Below are positions 18,532 to 27,672 of a stretch of DNA of 64,000 bases, one piece after another. The position numbers were made by a program, and so were the translations under genes. The stretch covers positions 124,001-188,000 of the forward strand of contig CAVOKQ010000001.1 in assembly GCA_963696545.1 (NCBI GenBank), given 5' to 3'. The notes under the pieces are model-generated. The model worked only from the letters and a program-made list of their open reading frames with translations, had not been told where the DNA came from and did not search any database. How positions within the stretch are numbered: position 1 is the first letter of the stretch; each line of letters begins with the position of its first letter. The stretch comes from RPQJ01 sp963696545. Its GTDB lineage: Bacteria > Pseudomonadota > Gammaproteobacteria > Steroidobacterales > Steroidobacteraceae.

Positions 18532-21250
18532 ATGGCGCGGCGGACGCACGTGCGACAGGGCCTGACCTCGGACTGAGACGCTCGCGAGCGGCTCGCTCGG
18601 CTACGGCCCCAACCGGCTGCCGTCCGCGCCGCCACCGCGGCTGGTCGGGTATCGTACTGCGGCAGCTGAAGAGCCCGCTGATCTACGTGCTGGTGGCGGC
18701 CGCGGTCGCGGCCTTCGCGCTCGGCGACTACAGCGATGCCGGTTTCATCGGCGTGGTGCTGCTGCTCAACTCGTGCATCGGCGGCTGGCAGGAATGGCAT
18801 GCCGAGCAGCAGAGCCGTGCGCTGCAGGGGATGCTGCGCATTCGCGCGACCGTGTTGCGCGACGGCCGCCCGTCGAGGTCGATGCCGAGGAAATCGTGCC
18901 CGGCGACGTGGTGGCGCTCGAGAGCGGCCAGCGCGTCCCGGCCGATCTGCGCCTGCTCGACGTGCAGGGTCTCGAGATCGAGGAGTCGCTGCTCACCGGC
19001 GAGTCCGTGCCCGTTTCCAAGGACGCGGATTCCCGGCGACTGCCCGACGCGCCGCCGGGCGACCGCGCGACATGGCGTTTGCGGGCTCGACCGTTGCACG
19101 CGGCCGCGGGCGACGGCGAGGTCGTCGCGACGGGCACCGCGACGGTGCTCGGCGGGCTCGCCGTGACCATGTCCGCGACGGAGGCGCGGCCAGTCGCCGC
19201 TCGTCGAGCGCATGGAGGGTTCAGCCGCGTGGTCGCGGTCGTGGTGCTGGTCGCCGCCATCGCCATCGGTGCCGTGGGCGTGCTCCTGCACGGCGAGAGC
19301 CTAGTGCAGATGTTCGTGTTCGGGGTGGCGCTGGCGGTGTCCGCAATCCCGGAGGGCCTGCCCGTGGCCCTCACGTTGACGCTCGCGATCGCCGCCCGGC
19401 GCATGGCTCGGCGCGGCGCGATCGTGCGCAGCCTCCCCGCGGTGGAGGGGCTCGGCAGCTGCACGCTGATCGCCAGCGACAAGACCGGCACGCTGACCTG
19501 CAACGAACTCACGGCGCGCGAGCTGCGGCTCGCCGACGGCCGGGAGTTCGACGTCACGGCGCCGGCTACGAGCCGACCGGCGGGATCGGCCGCGATCGCC
19601 CGACGACCGGTCCGCGGACACGACGCTGCGTCTCCTGGGGCCGCTGCTCGAGGTGGCCGCCGCCTGCAACGAGGCGGAACTCGTCGGACCCGACGGTGGC
19701 TGGTCGGCGCGGCGACCCGACCGACGTCGCCCTGCTGGCGCTGGCACGCAAGGGCGGCGTGGACCGCGACCGGTTGGTCCACGGGCGTCCGCTGGCCGCG
19801 GCATCCCGTTCGAGTCCGAGCGACGGTTTGCCGCGACTTTTCACGGACGCGGGCGGCACCTGGATCGCGGTCAAGGGCGCGCCCGAGAGCGTGCTGCGGA
19901 TGTGCCGACTGGCGACGAGGACCGGACCGCGTCGCGGCAGGCTGCCGAGGACATGGCGTCGCGCGGCTACCGGGTGCTTGCGTTCGCAGCGCGTCGCGGC
20001 CGGGAGCGCAGCGTCCGGGGGCCACCGCGAGCTGCGGCCGATCTCGTCTTCCTCGGCTTGGTCGGACTGATCGACCCGCTGCGGCCCGGCGCCCGCGACG
20101 GCGGTCGACCGCTGCCGGTCGCGCGGGCATCCGGGTCGTCATGGTCACGGGCGATCACCCGCTGACCGCCGCTAGCGATCGCGCGCGACCTCGGTATCCA
20201 TGCAGGCGGGCGAGCGTCGTGATCACCGGGCCGGAGCTGGCGGCGGCGCCGGAGTCGCGCGCGCTGCGGTGGATCACGCGCGGCGTGCTCGCGCGCGTGA
20301 CGCCGGACCAGAAGCTGGCATTCGTCGAGGCGGCACAGGCGGCTGGCCACTTCGTCGCGGTGACGGGTGACGGTGTCAACGATGCACCGGCGCTGCGGCG
20401 GGCCAATATCGGCGTCGCCATGGGCAAGGGCGGTACCGACGTGGCGCGCGAGGCCGCGGACCTGGTCCTGAGCGACGACAACTTCGCGACCATCGTCAAC
20501 GGCGTCGAGGAAGGCCGCATCGCGTACCGAACATCCGCAACGTCGATCTACCTGCTGGTCGCCGCCGGCGTCGCCGAGGTGGCGACCGTCGGGCTCGCGG
20601 TCCTGGTCGGGCTGCCACTGCCGCTGCTGCCTGCGCAGCTGCTGTGGCTCAACATCGTCACCAACGGCATCCAGGACGTCGGCGCTGGCCTTCGAGCGCG
20701 GCCACGGCAACGAACTCGACTCGCCGCCCCGGCGACCGGGCGAGCCGGTCTGATCGACCGACTGATGATCGAGCGCGGGCTGCTGGCCGGCGCCTGGATG
20801 GCCGCGGTCGGATTCGTTGCCTTCGCCCTGATGCTGCGGGCCGGCGTGCCGGTCGAGGTGCGCGCAACGAACTGCTGCTGCTGATGGTGCTGCTGCAGAA
20901 CGTGGACGCCTTCAACGCGCGCTCCGAGACGCTCTCGGTGTTCCGCACCCGCTCTCCAACAACCCGTTGCTGGCCGCGGGCGTCTGCGCCGCGCTGCTGC
21001 TGCACGTCGGCGCATGTACCTCCCGCTCATGCAGAGCGTGCTCAGCATCGGGCCGATCACGCCGGCCAGTGGTCCTGATCCGGCGGTGGCGCTCAGCCTG
21101 CTCGCGGTGATGGAGCTGCACAAGCGGGCTGGCGTGGCGCGCGCCGCGGAGCAGGCAATCGCCGCCCGGATCGAAGCGGTCCGCGAGAGGCCTGCCCGAT
21201 GGCCAATGCCGCCCGGAATCGCTCGCCACCGTGCCGTCGCTCGCGGATAG
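18532..21250 (+). pseudogene. P-type cation-transporting ATPase (P2 type), heavily frameshifted
   Basis: Pieces in all three plus-strand frames together make a P-type ATPase of about 880 residues. Visible in order are GYGPNRLPSA near the N-terminus, the actuator motif TGESVPVSKD, the PEGLP membrane motif, the phosphorylation site SDKTGTLTCNE near 19490, the hinge TGDGVNDAPALRRANIGVAMG near 20370, and C-terminal membrane helices. PEGLP and the N-terminal layout fit Ca2+/Mn2+-type or related P2 pumps. Ion specificity cannot be read. Start and end are approximate. Frame breaks occur about every 100-250 bp, matching the error-rich zone. Confidence 0.78.
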
Positions 21251-21990
21251 CTGACGTTCGGCCTGGTCCGCAAGGCCGGGCCGGGTCCGGCATTGCGACG
21301 GCTCGGGCAACTCGTGGACCCGACGCAACAGTGATCGGCATCGGCCGTTCGTCGGCGCTCGCAGCTCGGAGTGGACGTGCGGGGTCTGCGCGATTTTGCC
21401 GCGGGCACGGGTAAGGACTCGAGATACCGGCGACCCGCGGCGCGCTCTGGTGCTGGCTGCGCGGCGAGGACCGCGGCGAGCTCGTTCACCCACGCGCTCG
21501 ATCGAAGTCATGGTCGGCTCGGCGTATCGACTCGAGTCGGTGATCGACGCGTTCCGGCACGGTGAGGGCCGCGACCTCACCGGCTACGAGGATGGCACCG
21601 AGAATCCGACCGGCAACAAGGCCATTGACGCCGCAGCGGCGGCAAGGCGGGCGCCGGGCTCGACGGTTCGAGCTTCGTGGCGGTACAGCAGTGGCTGCAC
21701 GATTTCGACCGGTTCGACGCGTGGGCCGGGACGAGCAGACCTGAGCGTCGGCCGGCGCCGTGACGACAACGACGAGATCGAGACCACCGCCTTCGGCGCA
21801 CGTGAAGCGCACCGCGCAGGAGAGCTTCGATCCCGATGCATTCGTAGCTGCGTCGCTCGATGCCGTGGGCCGAGGGATCGCCGCGGGCCTGGTGTTCTCG
21901 CCTTCGGCCCACCCGTTCGAGCATCTCGAGGCGCGTCAGCCGCGTGAGGGGCCCGACGACGGCATCCGCGACTCCGTCTGCCGGTCAGCA
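21199..21990 (+). pseudogene. Dyp-type (dye-decolorising) heme peroxidase, frameshifted
   Basis: Fragments of a Dyp-type peroxidase of about 300 residues are spread over the three plus-strand frames. Recognisable parts are GALWCWLRGEDRGELVHP near 21450, GRDLTGYEDGTENPTGNK at about 21570-21620 (the heme-distal aspartate motif GxxDG), GRRRDDNDEIE near 21750, and HVKRTAQESFDPDA with the proximal-histidine region near 21800. The 5' end overlaps the end of the ATPase, and the 3' end runs into an epimerase-like fragment on the opposite strand. Boundaries are therefore approximate. The enzyme uses peroxide to oxidise dyes or other bulky substrates. Confidence 0.75.
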
Positions 21991-22078
21991 GCACGACCAC
22001 GTGACTGCGGCCGCGAGCCGCGGCAGAGCACCTCGCCGATGAAGCCGGTGCCGCCGGTGAGAGGATTCGGATGACACC
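21985..22078 (-). pseudogene. Fragment resembling the N-terminus of an NAD-dependent epimerase/dehydratase
   Basis: On the minus strand, about 90 bp reads, across frames, as an ILLTGGTGFIGEVLCRGL-like segment followed by VVVL, the typical first strand and glycine-rich loop of SDR-type epimerases. It runs directly into the 3' part of the Dyp peroxidase gene on the other strand, so no room remains for the rest of an epimerase. It may mark a deletion, a misassembly junction or a chance resemblance in error-rich sequence. Confidence 0.4.
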
Positions 22079-22079
22079 C

Positions 22080-23750
22080 GGCCCTGTTGGTGGAATCGTC
22101 GATCGGCGCAACGGAATCGCGGTCGACGTCCGTGGACTCGCCGCGTGGCGAATCCAGGTCAGCCGAAGACGCTGCTTCATCACCGGGCCCATCTGCCGCA
22201 CGCCGGCGATGGCGGTCGCCGAGGCGAGTCCGCCCATCATCGCGCCGCTCACGCCGCAGGACATGACGTCCTGTCCGGTGAGCCACAAGCCGGGGACCGG
22301 GTACGCGGTCGCAGCCAGCCCTGGCGCATGCGGCCGGGTCGTGGTCGAGCCCGTACAGTTCGCCGCGCTGCCAGCCGCAGAACCACTGCATGGACAGCGG
22401 CGTCGAGACTTCCCAGTAATCGATGCGGCCGCGCAGTTGCGGCAGCTTGTCGTAGAGGTGCTCGAGCAGCCGCTCGCCATAGACTGCTTCATCGCCTCGT
22501 AGTCGTCGCCGCGCTTGCCCCATGTCTTCCGCCCACGCTCGAAGATCTCGTAGGGCGCGGGTGCCACGATCTCGATCGTCGAGCATCCGGGGTGGCGCCG
22601 CTCGAAGTCCGGGTCCTTTGCCGAGGGGAACGAAATGTACACGGCGGGGAAGGGCCCTGCGGGTCGGCCATGAAGCGATCGACGCGCCGTCGTAGTCGTT
22701 GCCCGGGTAGATCCAGTAGTTGGTCTTCGGCAGGCCCAGCTCCGCCGCCGTGGCCTTCAGGCCGATGTAGACGCCGAGGTGGCCGATACTCGGCTTCACC
22801 GTCGCCAGAAGGCGGTCGTAGCCGTCTGCGCCGGGAGCCGCGGCGGCAGCAGCTGCGAGAACGTATTGACCGCCCCGGCGTCCGAGATCACGCGGCCGGC
22901 AGGCGATCTCCAGCCGTCCGCCATGCGTACGCTCGCGCGTGCGCACCGGCCATCGCGCAGCAGGATCTCGTCGACGCGCGCATAGGTGAACACCTCGCCG
23001 CCGGCGGCGCGGATGCGCGGCAGGATCGTGTCGGCGATGCGCCATGCGCCGCCGACCGGATAGAAACCGCCATGCAGATAGTGCTTTGCGACCAGCGCCT
23101 GGATGACGCACGACGAGCGCTTCGGCGGCAGGCCGAGGTCGCCCCATTGGCCGGTGAGCACCGCGATCAGCTCCGGGTCGTCCGTGATATCCGAGAGGAC
23201 TTCCCACGTGGTGCGCCGGAAGCTGCGCGGCAGCCGCGAGCGCAGACCGGGCCCGCAACGGCCGCGGCCCATGGCGGCAGCGCGCGGTCCACCGAGAACG
23301 TGCGCATGCCGCGAGAGACTTCGCTCGAGGAGTTCGAGATAGCGATCGACGGCGGCGCTTCGCGCGGGAAATAGCCCACGAGGTTGTCGCGAAATGCCTC
23401 GCGTCCCGCGACCGCGTCATAGACGCTGTCGCCGATAAAGAAGCGGTCGTAGTGCGCGTCCATCGGCGCCCAGCCGAGGTTCCCCTGTGTCAGGAAATCC
23501 ATCATCCGGCGCACGGTCGTCTGCGCTGCCCATGTCGCCGAGGTAGTGGACGCCCACGTCCCACTCGTAGCCCGCGCGCTCGTAGCTGTGGGTGGCGCCG
23601 CCCGCGGTGTAGTGCTGCTCGAGCACGGCGACGCGCCAGCCGATCTCTGACAGCAGTGCGGCGGTGGTCAGGCCGCCGATGCCGGAGCCGATCACGAGTG
23701 CGTCGTAGGGCCCGTTCAGGCGCGACGGGCGATAGCGTAGGCCGATGCGT
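22080..23750 (-). pseudogene. Phytoene desaturase/retinol saturase-like FAD oxidoreductase, frameshifted
   Basis: A FAD-dependent oxidoreductase of about 530 residues in pieces. The dinucleotide-binding N-terminus is VIGSGIGGLTTAALLSEIGWRVAVLEQHYTAGGATHSYERAG near 23590-23700, with YEWDVGVHYLGDMG after it. Later parts include AGGEVFTYARVDEILL near 22990, the GLKATAAELGLPKTNYWIYPGNDYD segment near 22720, and the C-terminal SGAMMGGLASATAIAG near 22220. This order matches carotenoid/retinoid isomerase-reductase proteins (CrtI/RetSat family). Substrate is unknown. Several single-base frame changes are required. The exact start and end cannot be fixed from this sequence. Confidence 0.72.
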
Positions 23751-23776
23751 ATCGTGCTGGGAGTGAGTAGCGCACC

Positions 23777-25848
23777 TCAGAAGCTTAACCCAAGCGTGAG
23801 CCGGAACGTGCGTGGCTCGACGGGATGGAAATGAAGTCCTCGACGGGCTCGCTTCCCCGGGCAGCTGGGACTCGTAGAAGTACGTGATGTCGTTGTCGTC
23901 GGCGTCGAACAGGTTGAAGACGGTCAGTGCAGCGCGCTCCGCATTTGCAAAACGATAGCCGACGTCCGCGTTCACGAGTGTCGTCGGGTCGGACGCTACG
24001 CTGCCGTCCTCGATCAGCGGCGCAGGGCCGAAATAGCGCAGGCGTGCACCGCCGTGCCAGCCAATCTCGCGCGTCACGGCGACGCCGACCGCGACGACCG
24101 TCTCGACGGCGCCCGGGAATGTAGTCTCCGGCGGGGTCGCGACTCGGTGAAGCGAGAATGGGACCAGGCATAGTCGAGCGTCGACGATGATCCAGTCGAG
24201 CGGCGTCCAGAACGCGCCCAGCTCTGACGCCATAGCGGCGGCTTCGCGGCTCGGCTCGGTGATGCCGCCGTCGCCGACGAACAGCAGCTCCGAGTCGAGG
24301 TCGAGGTCCCAGAGCGCGCCGTACAGCTGGAAGCCCGGGAAGTACGCCGGAGCGGAAGCCCGATCTCGCTGCCGGTCGCGGGCACGATCGGGTCGACCTT
24401 GTCCACGGGCGTCACGCCGTCATTCGGGTCGACCTCGATCGTCGTGCCTCGCGCGTCATTGGAGTGGAATCCACGCCCGGCATTCAGGAAAAATTCGGTC
24501 TCGTGCCAGGGCCGAGCACGACGGTAGCTTCGGTCCCCGCATCGAATCGCTCGCATCGCCGGAGTTGGCCTGCAGGTCGCTCGCGACGCTGAAATCCAAG
24601 TAGTCGAACGCAGGCCAGCCGTGGTGCGCAGCCAGCGACCCACTGCTGTTCATGCGCGACGAACGCCGAATAGCTCGGTCTGCCGGACATCGTCCTTGCG
24701 GATCGTATCGAAGCGTCGCGCTGCTGGGTGCGGTACAGCGCGACGGGTTGAATGTCGTCCTGTCGAAGCTCCGCGCCGGCCAGCAGGCACCTTGGAGCGA
24801 GTCAACGAGGCGGGGCGTCATAGACGAAACGGCCGCCGTAGACGCGCCGGTCGTCATACTGCTCGAACTGGTCGCCGCGCTGCGGGTCCAGTGCGTAGGT
24901 GAAGTTCGAGATCAGGTCGAGGTAGTAGTCGATCCCGTAGGCGTGCGCGGTCCAGCCGCGGTCGTCGTCGCGCGACCACGCATTGAGCGACAGGCTGTAC
25001 CGGTGCGATTCCCCGCCGTCGGTGGCGTCCACGTAGCCGAAGCGCGGGGAGGTCACCCCGGGGCCACCGCCCGCTGGGGAATCTGGTCGGTGCTTCCCAG
25101 CGACCGTCGTAGCCCATGCCGGTGACGGAGAATCCGGGCCGCACGTCGCCCCGGCTGTACTTACGATCCCGTTCATCTTGCTGGAAGTCCTCTGGCAGGT
25201 CCCAGGGGCCGTCACCGCGGGACCAGTCGAGCCGAGAGCAGGATACCGCCGCCACCTCCGGTGAGCCCGCGCCGCGACCCGGTAATAGGCGTCCTCGCCG
25301 ATCGTGAGGTCGAGCCGGGGCGCGGCGACGTCGTTCACGTAGTACAGGCGCGCCGCGCCGGCCGCCGAGAAGTTGCCCTCCTCGGCGTAGTACGTGCCCT
25401 TGCGGTATTGCACGTCCTCGACGAGCTCGTGGATCAGGAAATTGATGTCGGAGTAGCCCTGGCCATGCGCATGCGTCGGCATGTTGACCGGCACGCCGTC
25501 CACGTAGGTTGCGAAATCCGTGCCATGGTCGAGGTTGAAGCCGCGCAGGAAGTACTGGTTGGCCTTGCCGTCGCCGCTGTGCTGCGTGACGATCAGGCCG
25601 GGCACGACCTCGAGCACTTCGCCGGGCCGCAGGATCGGCCGTTCCGCAAGCTGTACGGCGGGTACGATGCCCTCGCTCGCGGCCTGCGACTCGCCGACCA
25701 GTCCGGCCCGGCGAGCGGTGACGACGATTTCCTCCAGGGGTGCGCCGGTCGGGATGCCGGCGGCCTGCGCCAACGCAGGAAGCGACAGCGTCACCAGCGT
25801 GATGAATCGACGTGCGCCCAGCCTGTGCGATGCGATTGCGCTGCCCAC
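23777..25848 (-). pseudogene. TonB-dependent outer-membrane receptor, probably NikR-controlled; frameshifted after its plug domain
   Basis: A TonB-dependent receptor of about 690 residues. The signal sequence, TonB-box region (EEIVVTARR) and plug domain (PGLIVTQHSGDGKANQYFLRG, YVDGVPVNMPTHAHGQGYSD) are intact in the first 195 residues. The barrel needs repeated frame changes from about 25265 onward and ends with FRLTLGLSF and a TGA at 23777-23779. A near-perfect NikR operator lies 59 bp upstream of the ATG at 25848, and a histidine-rich gene and nikR are adjacent. The expected cargo is therefore nickel or a nickel chelate, as for NikR-controlled receptors in other bacteria. That cargo assignment is inference. 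Confidence 0.8.
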
Positions 25849-25906
25849 GTTCGTCTCCCTTCGCCAGACATTTTCCGGCGCCAGCAGAGGCGAACGTTAG
25901 CGAAAG

Positions 25907-25934
25907 GTATGATGTTCTTTAAATAAGTGCATAC
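25907..25934. promoter_or_regulatory. NikR operator, GTATGA-N16-GCATAC
   Basis: GTATGA and GCATAC are separated by exactly 16 bases, giving the 28 bp layout of the Escherichia coli nik operator (GTATGA-N16-TCATAC) with one mismatch. The intervening DNA is AT-rich. The site lies 59 bp upstream of the TonB receptor gene and downstream of the histidine-rich gene. nikR itself is encoded 470 bp away. Confidence 0.82.
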
Positions 25935-25989
25935 CGATGTTCGCGACCGGTTAGCGGGCAACTGCGGCCTGGCCGGACCGGAATGGAAG

Positions 25990-26310
25990 CTAGCTGCCGG
26001 GCTTCCCGTCGTGCGGATGGTCGTGCCCGGAGCGGGCGTGATCCGGCGCCTCGAGCTCCACGTGACCATGCGCGTGCTGTCCGGCCGGCGGATGATCCGG
26101 CAGCTTCAACGCGTCGTGGACGTGCTCGTGTTCCAGGTGCTCGTGGCCGTGCTCGTGCGGGTGGTCGTGACTGTGCACGTGGGAGTGCTCATGCGTGTGC
26201 ACGACGTCACCGTGCCGATGCTCATGGGCGTGAGCGTGGGCATGCTCGTGCGCGTGGACGTGGACATGCGGGTGGCTGTGCGCCTCGTCGTGGTCATGAT
26301 CCTGCGACAT
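25990..26310 (-). CDS. Histidine-rich metal-binding protein
   Basis: A 106-residue protein in which 36 residues are histidine, mostly as H-x repeats (HAHEHAHAHAHEH, HTHEHSHVHSHDHPHEHGHEH), interspersed with Asp and Glu. There is no signal peptide, so it is probably cytoplasmic. Such proteins bind nickel or zinc and act as stores or buffers, as do Hpn-like proteins and the histidine-rich parts of HypB and SlyD. It starts at 26310 after a GGGAGG ribosome-binding site. It lies between nikR (divergent, 95 bp) and the NikR-controlled TonB receptor gene (same strand), which favours nickel. Confidence 0.75.
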   Translation of the reverse strand: MSQDHDHDEAHSHPHVHVHAHEHAHAHAHEHRHGDVVHTHEHSHVHSHDHPHEHGHEHLEHEHVHDALKLPDHPPAGQHAHGHVELEAPDHARSGHDHPHDGKPGS

Positions 26311-26405
26311 CCTGGAATCCTCCCGTTGCGGCCGTGCTCGAGCGCTCGGCTGGTCAAGATCCTACAATAGAACCATCACCTCTTGGGCCGGACCAGGGCA
26401 GACAG

Positions 26406-26879
26406 ATGCAACGCACGACGATTACGCTCGACGACGACCTGATGGGCCGGCTCGACGAGTTCATGTCCGACCGTCAGTACGCGAACCGCTCCGAGGCGAT
26501 CCGCGATCTCGTGCGATCCGGGCTCGAGCGGGTTGCGGTTGCAACCTCGCCCCAATCGCAGTGCCTGGCGGCCGCGATCTACGTCTACGACCACGAGGCG
26601 AGGGAACTCTCGAGCCGGCTGACCCGGGCAGCCCATGAACACCACGACCTGTCGCTCGCCACGCTGCACGTACACCTCGACCACGAGAGTTGCATGGAAG
26701 TGACCGTGCTGCGTGGTGTGGTCGAGGACGTCCGGCATTTTGCAGACCACGTGATTGCGGAGCGCGGCGTGCGGCACGGGCAACTGGTTTTGGTCCCCGT
26801 CGCTGAGAAGACGGAAACGCACGTGCACGGCAGCGTGCGGGCGGGTCCGCATCGGCACCTGCACGTCCGGGGGCGCTGA
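26406..26879 (+). CDS. nikR: Nickel-responsive transcriptional regulator NikR
   Basis: A 157-residue ribbon-helix-helix repressor. The DNA-binding domain is RTTITLDDDLMGRLDEFMSDRQYANRSEAIRDLVRSGL at residues 3-40; the ACT-like nickel domain follows. The high-affinity nickel ligands of the family are present: a histidine in AAHEHHD, and H-V-H-L-D-H-E-S-C, giving the HxH-x5-C spacing of E. coli His87, His89 and Cys95. The C-terminus is extended by a histidine-containing tail (ETHVHGSVRAGPHRHLHVRG). It is divergent from the histidine-rich gene. It should repress the TonB receptor gene when nickel is sufficient, through the site at 25907. Confidence 0.93.
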   Translation: MQRTTITLDDDLMGRLDEFMSDRQYANRSEAIRDLVRSGLERVAVATSPQSQCLAAAIYVYDHEARELSSRLTRAAHEHHDLSLATLHVHLDHESCMEVTVLRGVVEDVRHFADHVIAERGVRHGQLVLVPVAEKTETHVHGSVRAGPHRHLHVRGR

Positions 26880-27063
26880 GTTCGCTGCATTGCAGCGCGC
26901 GGGGGCTGCCGCCACGACCACTGCAGCGGTCCGACACCTGGCCTGAGCTGGCGCTTGTGGCGCCGAACCTGCGGCACACGTCACACATGCTGCCGTTACT
27001 GCTCCAGCACCGCCCTGCGCCGGGCACATCGCGCTAGCCTCGGTCCGCGACAGGAGGTGCGTG

Positions 27064-27672
27064 ATGACCGCTAGACGCTGGCCCACCGTGATCCTGACTG
27101 GCCTGGCCGCCTGCAGCGTCGCAGGGCCGGCCAGGTCCGAAGGCCCTTCGACGGCTGCGACTCTCCCGGAACGAGATGCCGCGGACGCGGGCCGCTTCAC
27201 GTTGCTCCATGACCTGTTCGCCCCACCTTCGTCAAAGGCGCGCCGGTCGGGGCCAGACTGGCTGCGTCGGATTTCGAGCGCGCTCGGTGAACGGCAGGCC
27301 GCGGCGAGCGACGACTGGCACGTCGCCCTGCAGCGCGAACGCGGGGATGGCGCAGATCTGTTCACGATTCGATACCCACTGCCTGACCTGGGACCGGTGC
27401 AAACCTATGCGGGAGCCGGCGTAAACCGCGCAATCTATTTCGCGGACACGAACTCCGAGCCCGCGGTTCTTTCGCGCCGTAATCGACACCGTTCACTCGG
27501 CGCGGCGGCCGAGATCGGTGCAGCGTTCAGGTGGAGCGAACGGTTGGCGATGCAGGCCGACCTGCGCTGGATCGATCTCGCCGGCGATGCTGGCATCCTC
27601 AGCGACGGCGACGCGCTGGTCGGCGCGGACCCGGTCGCGGTCGGGCTGTCAGTGGGCTGGCGTTTCCGCTGA
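27064..27672 (+). CDS. Secreted protein, probable small outer-membrane barrel
   Basis: A 202-residue protein with a signal peptide containing VILTGLAACSVAGPARS. The second half has alternating hydrophobic strands ending in the sequence AVGLSVGWRFR, with a terminal aromatic-x-basic pattern like an outer-membrane protein, and GLGAAAEIGAAFRWSE-like amphipathic strands before it. No known domain is recognised. The ATG at 27064 is well placed after an AGGAGGT ribosome-binding sequence. It follows nikR by 184 bp and overlaps by 24 bp the 3' end of the convergent monooxygenase-fusion gene. Confidence 0.6.
   Translation: MTARRWPTVILTGLAACSVAGPARSEGPSTAATLPERDAADAGRFTLLHDLFAPPSSKARRSGPDWLRRISSALGERQAAASDDWHVALQRERGDGADLFTIRYPLPDLGPVQTYAGAGVNRAIYFADTNSEPAVLSRRNRHRSLGAAAEIGAAFRWSERLAMQADLRWIDLAGDAGILSDGDALVGADPVAVGLSVGWRFR

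Larger units (their letters stand above)
15300..25270. other. Zone of dense single-base indels (probable low-quality sequence)
   Basis: Every gene in this interval (cbbS, cbbX, fbp, prkB, ATPase, peroxidase, oxidoreductase, the barrel part of the TonB receptor) needs one or more frame changes, mostly a single extra or missing G or C. Genes on both sides (cbbL, and everything right of 25270) are clean. Protein segments between breaks are well conserved. This is the pattern of an unpolished assembly stretch. Confidence 0.8.
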
